Part shown: positions 19,965 to 31,574 of the stretch, piece after piece
Position numbering within the stretch: position 1 is the first letter of the stretch
Layout of the letters: every line of letters begins with the position of its first letter
Translations under genes and position numbers: made by a program
Notes under the pieces: generated by a model
The model's database searches: none
Seen by the model: the letters and a program-made list of their open reading frames with translations, nothing else
What the model was told of the DNA's origin: nothing
From: Xestospongia bergquistia
Taxonomy: Eukaryota; Porifera; Demospongiae; Haplosclerida; Petrosiidae
Assembly: GCA_963965975.1 (NCBI GenBank)
Contig: OZ014420.1
Span: 6,908,001-6,972,000, forward strand
Length of the DNA: 64,000 bases
Reading direction: 5' to 3'

Positions 19965-22900
19965 ATGTTCTCTATTGCTCAGAAGAAGGTATATATTTTC
20001 TATTTTCTCCAATTTATCTTTTTATTATAGAAGCAAGCGCTAAGACGGCTTTCACAAAGTGGAAGGAAGCCTGGAGCATTTAGTGAGTCGCAATATTACA
20101 CGATAAATAAAATTATACTTCAATATATATAATTAGATTCCCCCAAGTCTTTTAGAGGGAAAAGTATAGCATCTCCAACATTGAGACAGCCAAACAAGAG
20201 ACCAAGCATGTCAGATAATCCTTTCTTAGCAGCGCTTAAGCCTTCTTCTTCGTCTGTACCTGCTGATGAACCCGAAGACAATGTCTTCTTTAAACAACTC
20301 AAGTACCAACAAGAGTTCGAAGAGCCTATCACCATGGAAACCAGTAGGGGTGTGACCAAACCCAGGACTCAACCATTGTCATATGCAGCTGTAGTAAAAG
20401 GGAAACATCCACCAACTACATCTCAAAGTCAAACAGGTTATTTTAACCCTTTCTTAGCTGCGGTGACAAGAGCATCTGCTCCACCTACCAATCAAGTTAA
20501 GGATGTTGCCAAAGTGATTCCTCAAGACCCTCGATCAGCTGCAGAACCTCTACCATCTGAATCTAATTGCTCGCTCCATATAAAAGGAGTCCTAGACAGT
20601 TTGAATAATGAACCATTTCTCAATCAACATTTTAGTCGATTTGGTCCAGTACTCTCAATAAATTGTCATCCGGAAAAGAAATTTGCTCATGTTCACTTTA
20701 AGACTAGAGTGAGATCAGTATACTTTAGGATATCTTAGTATTCTATATTGTCATTTACAGGAGGCTGCTGTTTTAGCTAAACGTCAAGGACGTTCTCTGA
20801 CAGCAAATACACCTCCACTTACAATATTTTGGCACTCACAGTCAACTGAGCAATCCAAGCAACCTCAACGATCTCCTCCAACTCTCAAGTCATTATCACA
20901 AAATCCCAAAGATCATCAGAGTGAACCTGTTAAGTCAAAAGGATCTGTATTTAGTCGGTTAGGAGCAGTTAAAGAACCTCGTATTACAGCAGGCATGAAA
21001 AGAAGAGTGAGCTATTCATTATAATATTGTATATATATATATATTCACTTGTATAGCAGGGACCTTGCGATGATGATATTGAGTATGTTCCCAAAGTAGA
21101 AGATCTTAATGAGCAGCAAGATGAGTCTGATGATGAGGGTGTGGAGGAAGGCCTGGATTCAGTGTTAGCTGAAATACAACCAGATGATGACAATAAAATG
21201 GACACTATTGCTCGTGTTCCAAAACATTCCTATTACTTGCGATCTCTTTATCAACCTGAGTTATCATCAGTTCCAAGTATGACTAACTTATCTAATAAAA
21301 ATAATCTCTTTATCCACTCCCAGGTCAGTCAAGTAAAGAGTGGTACTCTTTACCAACTTTAAGTCTTCCTCCTCCTCCATTAGTGAAAGGGAAGACTGCA
21401 AGTGATTATTATGAGGCATTAGATCTACGAGATAAAGAAATTAGAAAAGGTCTATTTAATAAGATAAATTGTGATACATTAATTCTGTCATTTTAGGAAT
21501 GTCTAAAGACACATCTTTAAGAGCTAATGCTAAAGTTGGTTGTTGTCCAGATATGTGTCCAGAAAAGGTACATTAATTAAGAGAATTAATTACCCTCTGC
21601 CCCTATAATTAGGAGAGATATGAACGTGAGGCTCAGAGACGACTGAGTATATTTGAAATTGATGTCACATCTGAAGAATCAGTGAGTATGTGTCCATTTT
21701 ATTGTAGTGTTGATCCATTTTTAGAGTCCTCGTGTTGACCATGCATTAGCTATCAAGGAATATAGCCGATCAGCAGCTGATAAAGTAATGCACAATTTCT
21801 TATTACATCATCATTACATCACTCGAATAGGAGGAGCCGTTACCTCATGAACTCCGCCCACTTTCGGTATTAACAATGACAATGGACCACATTGTTACAT
21901 GTATAATGGACAATAGTGATGGATCTTGGTCTGATTGGTACAACTTTATTTGGGATAGAACTAGAGCTATTACTACAGTATGATATGAAATAATGATGTC
22001 ATTATTATTACCTTATTAGGACATTACTTATCAACAATTATGTGAACCAGGTTGTGCTACTCTCTTAGAACAAGCAGCAAGGTATGAACTAGAAATGAGT
22101 TAGACCCTGTAATAAACACAGTTAATTAATTAGTGTGGTAATAATGGAAACCCATTCAGTTAACAGTACATTAAAGCCTGCTAATTTAAATTTAGTAGAC
22201 CACACCTAATTCTCTATTATTCCATTACATAATTGTAGTATTCTTTATTCACAATAGATTTCATATCTTGTGTTCTCATCTTCTTTGTGAAGAGGAGGTT
22301 ACTGTATTTGATTCTAAAATGAACACTGAGACAATAGCACGCCATCTTCAATCATTAAAACAACTTTATTATGATCTCAGACAAAAGGTAAGTCCCTTTA
22401 ATCAATACCAAAAATTAAAGAGATATTAACTAAATTTACATACACACAACACGTTGATTACCAAAGTCAGCTATGTACATAAAACCATTATTATCAATGG
22501 CTACACCTCTGGGATGTGTAAAAGGACCTATGTCTCCACCCACTGAACGAACACATGATAACACATCTCCTTCAGGACTTAAAACAGTTACTAAATGACT
22601 TCCAAATTCTCCCACAATATACCGTCCGTGGGAATCTTGTGCAATACCTATAGGAGAACATAAGACACCTTTTTGGCTTTTAGATATCCCAAAACTAGTT
22701 ATGTAACGACCTTCTGGATTGAATACCTGGAGACGACAATTACGGTCATCACATACCACAAGATGGCCTTCTCGATTGAATAGAATTCCAGCTGGTTTAT
22801 CAAACTCTCCTTCTCCTTTGCCCTCTCTGCCAAAACTTCTGAGAGGATCTAAACTTGTTGACATTGGTTTAAAAACTTGAATACGATGATTGTTCATGTC

Positions 22901-25900
22901 AGCAACGTAAAGATAACCTGATGTTGGATGAAAAGCAATGCCTCGAGGATGTAAAAATTGACCCAAATGACCACCTCTTGTACCATATTGTAGTAATTTA
23001 GGATAGCCCTCTCTAGTGAGAGAAAACTGCTGTATATTATGAGCCTCACGGTCGGTCACCCACAATGAATTATTCTGAATTGTCATCAAATAAGGTCGTA
23101 CGAAATTAGATGTTATTTCTGCTAACTTCTCTTTGCTCTTTTTATCAAATATCTCAATCTTTTTTTCGTATGTTGTTACTGCAATACGGTTTCCAGGCAA
23201 TGGACACACCCCACAGGGTGATGATGCTAAAGGGTATTGTTCAGGAAGTGGTACAAGTGGAGTATAGTTACGTACAACATTGATAAGAGAGGGTTCTGTG
23301 TGCGTATTTTGAAAGGTAAGTTTTAGTGGCGTATGATAATGAGGAGTGTAGTGGATAGTGTAACTGCCATCAGCATTGTCATCTACTGTAGTAGTCAATA
23401 AGGAGGTGGGGTTATGGGTGTGGCTAATTTGAGGAATACATTCGGCACCACCATGTGTAATGCTGTTTCCGTCTTTGTTTTTTGAATGGACTACTAGAGA
23501 TTGTTTTTTTCCTTGTTTAACAGGATTAGTTATGTCATCATAGACGTAAGTAATGTTTTTCACTGATAATGTACGAGTTGATTCCTGAAACTGAAAGTCA
23601 GATTGAACATCATCAATTCCTTCGGGAATCGTTAATTCTAAATCTTTGAATTGGTCTTGACGAGAGCATACTTTGTCTAATATCACTTTCTTGTTTTGTA
23701 ATAACAACATACCTGGTGTTGAGTCAATGGTTGATTCTAACTTTAAAGCTGTTTCAATTTGATCTATTATACCTGTAATACGATCAAGTTCAGCTTTGAG
23801 GACTGCTACTTTTTGATTATAAACAACACCCACTTGCGTTATTACCTCTGTCTTGTTGTCACGGATCTCCTGTTCAGCTATGCTAGCTGATGACTCTATT
23901 TGAGAGAGGAGACCCTGATGGCTATCATCCAATTTAGTTTTTGTGTCCAATAAGATTTTGTGATGATTGGTGACCTTTTGCTGTAGCTCTTGGAGAGAAT
24001 TTAACTCTTTCTTGATAAACTCTTGTTGTCTTTGTATGAGGGTATCATCTATGTACTCCACAGAGCAGTCTCGATGATGTAATACAGCACAACATGTACA
24101 GAGGACTAAGTCACATGATGTACAAAACAGACATAACCGTTCATTTTGATGTTGAGTACATTTGGGACCGTCAGATAAAACAGGTGAACGTAGTGAATTT
24201 GGTGAATTTTGTACTATAGTGATAGGTTTTGTAGAATCTAGTAAGACAACGGAATGATTTGTGTAATCACGTGATCTCTTGTGATAAATGACACAAAGGT
24301 CACAAAGGTGAGAGGCACACTCTTTACAGTAAGCAGTAGCTATGGTGTCATCAGATGTATCAATACATTTACCACAATATTTAATCTCTTTTTTATCTGA
24401 CTTCTCGAAAACGGCTTCAATCATTTTGACAAAAATGAAGTTAGTTCGTATTGAAGTAACTCCTTGAGATAAATCTGTCTTCTCTCGGCAAGTTGGACAT
24501 GGTACCTCAGCTGGATTCCACTGGTCGTGTGTTTCTTTTACTTTAAGATACTGATCTAAACATTCTTGACAGAAGGTATGCATACACGGTAAACTCTTTG
24601 GAATTCTGCACAGTTCAGTGCAAATGGCACAGGTAAGCTCTTCTTGTATAACATCCCTAGGAGTAGCCATTTTTGATGTACTGCGCACGCGCAATAGATT
24701 ATTTACTAATTTCCTCTTCGATCCTTAATTCGAGGTTACGCGTAAGCTGCGCGTATCATAAATTCATTAAAACATGTTAATGTATTCAATTGATTTTGGT
24801 CAAAACAGCATTGATTTTATTATAATAAAATCATAGGGTACAGTATGTCCTAATGAAGCTGAATTTTGTTGCTATGATATTCTACTACACCTTAACGATG
24901 GGAATATTTTCAAGTAGGCCACATCTCTTAATACTGTGTCTCTAATATTAATATAGTAAAGTAGAGCAATATTCAGATGAACTGAGATCATCAGCTGATG
25001 TCAAATTTGCTATTGCAGTAGCACAAAGTATGGACAATAACAACTTTGTCAGGTTTTTTAAGCTAGTTCAGTGAGTTGGCAAATCAAGTTAAACCAGTTA
25101 TGTTGTTATATTGTAGTAAAGCAAGTTTTCTCTCAGCTTGTCTTCTTCATCGGTACTTTAATCAAGTAAGAAATAATTAATGTTAATTGCTAAATTTTTT
25201 ATTTTATGAATTAGGTTCGTCTCAAAGCTCTTCAAATATTCAATAATTCTCACAGTCCAGGAACAGGTAAAGTGATGCATTTCTCTATCACAGACCTCAC
25301 CAGAATGCTAGCATTTGCTTCTAATGATGAGGTTTGTAAACATGGCTACTTCAGACATCATAATATAATATATCTTAGACTGTTGAATTTTGCTGTCTCC
25401 TAAATCTCAACGTTGGTAAAGGAGAGAGAGTTCAGTTACAACGTGGACAAGAGGTAGTACCTATACAACCTCTGATCTTAAGACAAGAGGAGTTAGTAGC
25501 TATGAAAAATACAATGAGTTTAGGAGAGGTAAATGTGATGCTACTGGATCAAGTTAAACTTGTTTAACAGGTTGTATATGGTGGGCCACTCCCACCTCGT
25601 CCAAAGCATGTACCTCACTGTAGTTTTAAAGAGGAAGTATTGGCATCACCACCAATAATTAATGAGGAGGTGTGTCCATTATTAATATGCTTTAATTATA
25701 TATTGGTACTAAGGATATTGTAGCCATAGCAACAGAAGTAGAAGATGCCGTGTTGAATGTAGAGATCGCTTCCATTGTTAATGATGTCATTTTAAAGGTA
25801 GGTGTGGTCATAATACTGTACATATATGATCTGTTTTGTTAGGCTTACGAGTGTCTTGTGAAAGAGACAATGATTACTACAACATTGAATACTCTATTAA

Positions 25901-28772
25901 CTGATGTAGTGGGTGTGGTCATTAAAGAAGCCTGTGAGAAAGCGTATCTTGAAGCTTTGCAGGAGAGACATCGTCAAGAAGAAGAGAGGTAAGTCATATG
26001 ATGATCACATGATTTAAAATTGTTTTCTTTAGATTAAAAGCATTGCTTGTTGAGCATGTAAAGGACCATGTTGTCAATGATGTAATCCTTAGTGAATCAA
26101 AAATGGTTGCTAAGGAAACAATGGAAGATGCAATGCTACAAAAAGAAGCTACAGAATGTGCAATACAATCCATCATATCACCATTTGTGGGTGTGGTTTG
26201 TGACCAGATTGTAATAGAACTAGTCAAAGAAACCATCCAAGAAGCTAAACAAGCAAGACGAGACAAACTTGAAAAACTGGAATTACAAGTTAAACAACAA
26301 AGTTTCAAGCGCTACTGGGATAGGTACATATATTATGTAGACATGTTTACTAACTTGTTGTAGGTGGTTAAAGGCATTGTCACTACGGCAACGTATACGT
26401 CGCTCTGTATTAGAGTTCCCTTCAACAGGTCCATTGGCTCCATTAGCTAACCAATTAGACCTCATAATGACAGGAGCAAAGAGGAGACGTCTGGATTTAT
26501 CACTTTCAGTTGAACAGTCATTAGCCATTAGCACTGATGTGCTGAAGGATAATAGTTTATTGAACAGACAAGAGTAAGTCAAGCTTTATTCTATAAATAG
26601 TAACATTCTATAAATAGAACAGTGACAGTTTCACATTCTTTTATAGGGAGGATTTATTTGCACCTTTAGACCTGTCGTTACTTTGTGCATCACTGATTTG
26701 TCACCATGACAACACTATCACTGTACCATGGAATCTGTTGTTATCAGCATCGCCTACAAAATATTTGAAGGATCAAATGACATGGGTGTGGCTTTGTCAT
26801 AAATTGAGTCTTTCTTCATCTAATGAAGAGGTAAGTCCCATTAATAACTAGTAATTTGTTAAGTATAATTAATTAATTAATTAGGTTGTATTGAAATACC
26901 TACTTAAGAATAATACATCATTGAAAGTCACAGTACAGGTCAGCCACACCCACTATAATTTAAATAATGTCAACATGTATAGATACTATCTATGGAGTCA
27001 GTACAAGAGACTGATTTGTCAGTGATAATGTCGTCATGTATATTGTTTGTAAGATTACCATCTCCTGGTGAGTCACCAGAGGTGAGTGTACAATTGTATA
27101 TTATAATATAATTATGTCATGTGATAGTCATACAGTGATCATGTGACTAAATTGATATATACAATTAATAACAAACTGTCGTCGTCTTTTGTGTCAATAC
27201 CCTTGATAATTTTAACCCCATTATCACTGGATTTTATCTATGAACTTCAACTTTATAGAGGTAAGTTTATATGCTTAAATATAATAATATTATAATTATT
27301 TGTCTTTAGAAATAGGATCCAGTCAATTCAAACAAATTTCTCAAGTACAGATAGTTAGTTTAGTAAAAGATAATTGGACCTTAAATGAAATGAAGGTATA
27401 ACATTTTATATAATATTATGTAATATTATGTAATATTATATAACATGTCTGTGCTCAACATTTACAACTATTTTCTTAAATAGTTGAAAGAAATAATTAC
27501 ATGGTGTGTTGACCACACCCCCTCCTTGCCATTGGTGCGTTGGATTTCTTATAAGGACTATATTAGTGAAGGTAATATATCAAATAGTCATGTGACTTAT
27601 AAACCTGTTATTAAAACAGGTTTGATGAGACATTTTGTTAAGCATCTATTGTCAGATTGTAATCAAAGAGAGATATCTAATCTGTCATCACAGGTAAGTG
27701 AACAACAAGTGGGTGTGGTTATTTAATGATATATAAATAGTCTCCAGGCCCTATAGTTGACCTCTATAATAATGTATTAATATATTTATATGAGAAACTG
27801 GAGACAAGATCAGCAACAATACCAGTAACAGCAATATCATCTAATATTGAAACATGTTAGTACAAATTTTGACTACGTCCTCTAAACTTGATAATAAATT
27901 TAACCCTTTAGCTCCCATCTCTTATTGGATGTTACCAGAACATGATGCTTTGCAATCACTTAAACATGTAATTGAACATATTACATTACCACGCCCATCA
28001 TCTATTGATATGCAATCTGATTGGTCAGTTCAATGTATTGCTTGTCTAAAATACATTGAGTCCATATCCAACAACGTCACCTTATTATCAAGGTAAACCA
28101 CACCCACTTATTACATATTATCATTGACTATTTAGAATAAAGACTTTGTTACAAGACCACACCCACAATAAAAGATTATTGGATGTTCCATGGGGTCCTA
28201 TAATATTAATAGTAATGGAACATATGAACCATATAGTCAATTTGTGTCCTGATGACATAAAAATAGGTGTACCCCTGGTTGATGATGATAATGAACATAC
28301 ATTTATATTACCATTATGCTGGCAAGAAGCAGTCACAAATACTCTATTAGAAGCTTCGTCTGGTAGCAAAAGGAAGGAAAGAAAACGTCGATTTAGTGAC
28401 CCAATACAAACTACTAATTCTAAAGTGTCCAGACGTAGTTTAGATAAATTAGAAATTGTAAGGAAAAAATATTTAAAGGATGTATCTGGACTTCAAGAAA
28501 CTTTGAAATTAGAGACATCTCTAAGTGATGAGTGAGTGTGATAATATTGCACACATTAGCCAAGTTCTAAAAATAGAATAATCTATTTATAGAACAGACA
28601 TTCATTACTTGTACATTTTAGATTTGATCAAGAACTTAAAAGATGGACAACAGAGACAGACGTTCCCACAATAACTGTAAAACCACGCTCCCAGCAGCAC
28701 AAATCTCACACTACAAACTTGTTAGAAGAACAGGTTATGCGAGTTGAACACCAAGTGAGATGTCTCAGGTAA
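19965..28772 (+). CDS. MCM3AP: Germinal-centre associated nuclear protein (Sac3-family mRNA export factor)
   Basis: GANP is the scaffold of the TREX-2 complex, which links transcription to mRNA export at the nuclear pore. I read 32 exons and 1574 residues: 19965-19988, 20031-20082, 20137-20708, 20761-21006, 21057-21276, 21324-21449, 21497-21567, 21613-21681, 21725-21784, 21831-21977, 22020-22081, 22258-22387, then after a 2.4-kb intron 24837-24913, 24957-25070, 25117-25165, 25215-25331, 25379-25528, 25571-25669, 25714-25797, 25843-25988, 26033-26323, 26364-26573, 26647-26830, 26885-26938, 26983-27081, 27128-27260, 27310-27395, 27484-27693, 27741-27855, 27912-28092, 28136-28531, 28622-28772. 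Domains: basic N-terminus, RRM-like fold ([16 protein letters not shown]), the SAC3/GANP helical domain from [16 protein letters not shown], a charged helical region, and the C-terminal acetyltransferase-like region ending [16 protein letters not shown]-terminal FG repeats are scarce compared with vertebrates. Confidence 0.9.
22436..24670 (-). CDS. TRIM-NHL protein: RING, B-boxes, coiled coil, filamin domain, NHL repeats
   Basis: Intronless 744-residue gene lying antisense inside the MCM3AP intron 22388-24836. Order from the N-terminus: C3HC4 RING ([21 protein letters not shown] to CPTC), two B-boxes ([23 protein letters not shown]), a coiled coil (about 205-310), an immunoglobulin-like filamin/ABP280 domain, and at least four NHL repeats ([38 protein letters not shown], then two more). 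This is the TRIM2/TRIM3/TRIM71/TRIM56-type architecture: an E3 ubiquitin ligase whose propeller can bind protein or RNA. The ATG at 24670 is used; the frame upstream contains only a TTG and overlaps a probable NRF1 site. Orthology to one TRIM is not resolvable here. Lack of introns suggests retroposition or an intronless founder. Confidence 0.9.
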   Translation of the reverse strand: MATPRDVIQEELTCAICTELCRIPKSLPCMHTFCQECLDQYLKVKETHDQWNPAEVPCPTCREKTDLSQGVTSIRTNFIFVKMIEAVFEKSDKKEIKYCGKCIDTSDDTIATAYCKECASHLCDLCVIYHKRSRDYTNHSVVLLDSTKPITIVQNSPNSLRSPVLSDGPKCTQHQNERLCLFCTSCDLVLCTCCAVLHHRDCSVEYIDDTLIQRQQEFIKKELNSLQELQQKVTNHHKILLDTKTKLDDSHQGLLSQIESSASIAEQEIRDNKTEVITQVGVVYNQKVAVLKAELDRITGIIDQIETALKLESTIDSTPGMLLLQNKKVILDKVCSRQDQFKDLELTIPEGIDDVQSDFQFQESTRTLSVKNITYVYDDITNPVKQGKKQSLVVHSKNKDGNSITHGGAECIPQISHTHNPTSLLTTTVDDNADGSYTIHYTPHYHTPLKLTFQNTHTEPSLINVVRNYTPLVPLPEQYPLASSPCGVCPLPGNRIAVTTYEKKIEIFDKKSKEKLAEITSNFVRPYLMTIQNNSLWVTDREAHNIQQFSLTREGYPKLLQYGTRGGHLGQFLHPRGIAFHPTSGYLYVADMNNHRIQVFKPMSTSLDPLRSFGREGKGEGEFDKPAGILFNREGHLVVCDDRNCRLQVFNPEGRYITSFGISKSQKGVLCSPIGIAQDSHGRYIVGEFGSHLVTVLSPEGDVLSCVRSVGGDIGPFTHPRGVAIDNNGFMYIADFGNQRVVCM
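24671..24760 (-). promoter_or_regulatory. TRIM gene promoter with NRF1-like palindrome
   Basis: TGCGCACGCGCA at 24682-24693 fits the NRF-1 consensus (T/C)GCGCA(T/C)GCGC(A/G). It sits 12 bp upstream of the ATG. Further CpG-bearing words (TTACGCGTAAG, TGCGCGTAT) follow to about 24760, contrasting with the AT-rich surroundings. Confidence 0.55.
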
Positions 28773-28983
28773 TAAGTGAATTTGATGTTAATGTGTTATA
28801 ACAATTAGTAGGTGGGGCCACAAACTTGATAGACTTTGGCTGGATACCTCTACCCTTTGATAATTTTTAAATATAACTACAAGTCACATGACATCAATGT
28901 TAATATAACTACAAGTCACATGATATACTTAATATGTAACAATAAAGTAAAAGTTAAGTGAAATATAGTTTATCTCTGAGATG
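28773..28983. repeat. Convergent 3' spacer with 22-bp direct repeat
   Basis: Between the MCM3AP and SLC2A stops, AATATAACTACAAGTCACATGA occurs twice (about 28870-28891 and 28902-28923). Each copy ends in the TCACATGA word common in this window. Confidence 0.7.
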
Positions 28984-31445
28984 TTATTTCCAAGCACATA
29001 ATTTATATTTGCGCAGCATCTGTTGTTCAATAACTTCAAGTTTCTTGCCCTTTGTTTCCGGCAACAGTAGAGCAATAAATAGAATAGCAAATAAATTAAT
29101 AACAGAAAATGTCATCCAAGCAGTCCCTTCATTGACATGTTTGGAATATGACAGATAGAGACCAGTAACTAAAGCGGCAAACCCCCAGTTTACAGCTGAC
29201 AAAATACCACCCAAATAACCTCGAACTCGTAAAGGTATCAACTCAGTGATCAAAGTCCATGGTATAGCACCCATACCTAGTGAAAACCCTAAAATGAGAA
29301 GTATAACTGACGTAATAGCTAGTGGTATGATGTGTGAACAGATGTGGCTTGAGGTAGCAAGTGTCATGTGACAATGTCTTTCCACCAAATACAAATGTGT
29401 ACCAATTCCAGCACAGCTGATGGCCATTATTAAGGCACTCAGTATCAACATGAATTTACGTCCGAATAAATCAACAACAAACACAGTGACTATTGTTGTC
29501 AATACTTCAGTCAAACCAATGACAAAGAGAGCTATAAACTTCGAGTGAGGAATGCCAGCACTAGAGAAGATGGGAGCACCATAAAATATGAGAGCATTAA
29601 TACCGGAGAGTTGTTGAAACGCCATGATAAATAACATTAAAATGAATGGAATATAGACATTACGTTGTCTCATTTCTTGACAAAACTCGACAAATGTTAA
29701 TTTTCTTGTCTTGTATAGAATATTATCTAACTCAAAGAGCTCTCTCATAACGTCCACTTTAGGTCCACGAAGCCACTTTAACACCGAAGTAGCTCGATCT
29801 CGGTGTCCCTTAGCAACCAGGAAACGTGGTGTTTCAGGCACTGACATTACAAGAACGGCACAGATTGCGCTGAGAAGACAAGCAATTAAAGCTGTTTGGT
29901 AATACTTGATAAATTGAATCGATCCAATACAATAGGCCATTAATATACCAATAGCTAACATCAGTTGAGGTAAAGCACTAAACAGACCTCTGAATACAGG
30001 CAATGAAATCTCTGCAATATACATCTAAAATAAAAGAAATAAATTTATAAACTTAAAGTACAAAAATAAAGAACAAATTTAGAGGAAGGTGATCATAAGT
30101 TGAGACATATTGTAATACTGTAAGGGTACAAATTTTCGAGGGTTTAAATTTTTGTGTTTTTTAAATTTAGCTTTATTATTTAAATTTTGTGGGTATTAAC
30201 TTTCGTGTTTAGTGGGTGTGAAGTATTAATTAATGGGTGTGGTGTCAGACACGTGTTGTGAACACAAGTGTGATTTTTGCGAAGTATGGCTAGCTATTCC
30301 TATGAATCCATAGTGAGAGGGTACCATATATACAAGAAAATCTGGGAGGCACTTGACAGAGAAGTACTTCAGTGTAAAATAGAAAGAAGTAACCCTTTAC
30401 AGTAGCCGTTATTTACACACTTTATTGAGATCACGTGATTATGCGTGGGTGGAATAAAAGTTAAATTTCGTGATAAAACAACAACCCACGAATACAGCAA
30501 AATTAAATCCCCCACGAAAATTTATACCCTTACTGTACTCTTTGACAATACATATTTATAATTTAACACCAAATCTTGTAAATTAGATTGTACAATTTAA
30601 AGAATGTTGTGACATTATTGGACAGTCACAGTCCCTTGGTTCATTAAAAAGGAGAAGGAGGGGCAGCTATCCACCTAACCACCTTTCATTGAGTGGAAAG
30701 CTGAAACCACATCAATTTACAAAACATCTTTTATGTGGTTCTCCACATGTATAGCATGTGGAGACTATTAACATCATTATTATTTATCACTTACAGGTGC
30801 ACACAGCATAGCCCATCCCATTCCAAATCCAGATAGAAAACGTCCTGTGAGAACTAATATTTTAAATCCTATTGCATTATAACAGAACCACGAGACTCCT
30901 AACATGGACCATCCGATAAAGTTAGGGATCACAGTTAAAAAGAGGGTGGGTTTACGACCTAATCTATCAGCTGACCAGCCTGCTATACCTCCACCAAATA
31001 GTGCACCAAATGGAGCAATGGCCTATAAATAGACACAACAATAACAATACTTATTATAATCATTATAATCATTATAATCACTCACTCCAAATATATCTTC
31101 TAAACTTGAATCACGTTTAAAGATTCTACTATCATTCAATTTGTTTAAATCTATGAGAGCAGATGATGGGTAAGCTAGGGTGTACCCCGCAAATAAAGAA
31201 GTTAATGCTGCTAATAAAGCAACTATTGTGGTACTCCAAAGACGTTGTGGTCCTTTTATCTCAGCAATAACATCTTTCCATGACTGGATTGGTGTTGGTG
31301 ACTCTTCAGTGCCTCTGAATAACAATGGAGCTTTTTCTTGTAGTCGCAAATGATTTATGTCGAGTACATAACGATCTCCAGTACTACTACTTTCACTCAC
31401 TTCAGAAAATGTTGAGCAGAAAGAAGTGTTTAGTTTGTTGGACAT
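28984..31445 (-). CDS. Facilitative sugar transporter, GLUT8/SLC2A8-like (copy A)
   Basis: Twelve-helix MFS sugar porter. Exons in gene order: 31445-31086, 31022-30795, 30024-28984, giving 542 residues. Signatures are LFGGGIAGWSADRLGRKP (loop 2-3 motif), PETPRFLVAKGHRDRA, QQLSGINALIFYGAPIF (QLS/QQxSGxN sugar-binding helix 7), VDLFGRK and PETKGKKLEVIEQQM. The N-terminus has EKAPLL, a [DE]xxxL[LI] acidic dileucine like that used by GLUT8 for endosomal/lysosomal retention. A transporter on internal membranes is therefore inferred. Exon 2 is almost identical to exon 2 of copy B downstream, while exons 1 and 3 are clearly diverged. The 770-bp intron 2 carries a MITE-like element. The substrate (glucose, trehalose or other) cannot be told from sequence. 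Confidence 0.85.
30116..30537. mobile_element. MITE-like element with terminal inverted repeats
   Basis: The left end TACTGTAAGGGTACAAATTT and right end (read inverted) TACAGTAAGGGTATAAATTT match at 18 of 20 positions, and the similarity continues inward through TTCGNGGG. Both ends are flanked by TA, as expected for Tc1/mariner insertion. The 422-bp element has no coding capacity. It lies in intron 2 of SLC2A copy A and is missing from the matching intron of copy B, so it arrived after the duplication or was lost from B. Confidence 0.7.
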
Positions 31446-31574
31446 ATCGATTTCTCGAACTCGAAGATTGCGCGCTTTAACTCACGTGGGAATGCACATG
31501 CGCAGTCCTTGTATTGTAGCGTTAATAAAGTTATTAATAATTCATTATAAATACACAATGATGGTACTACAATG

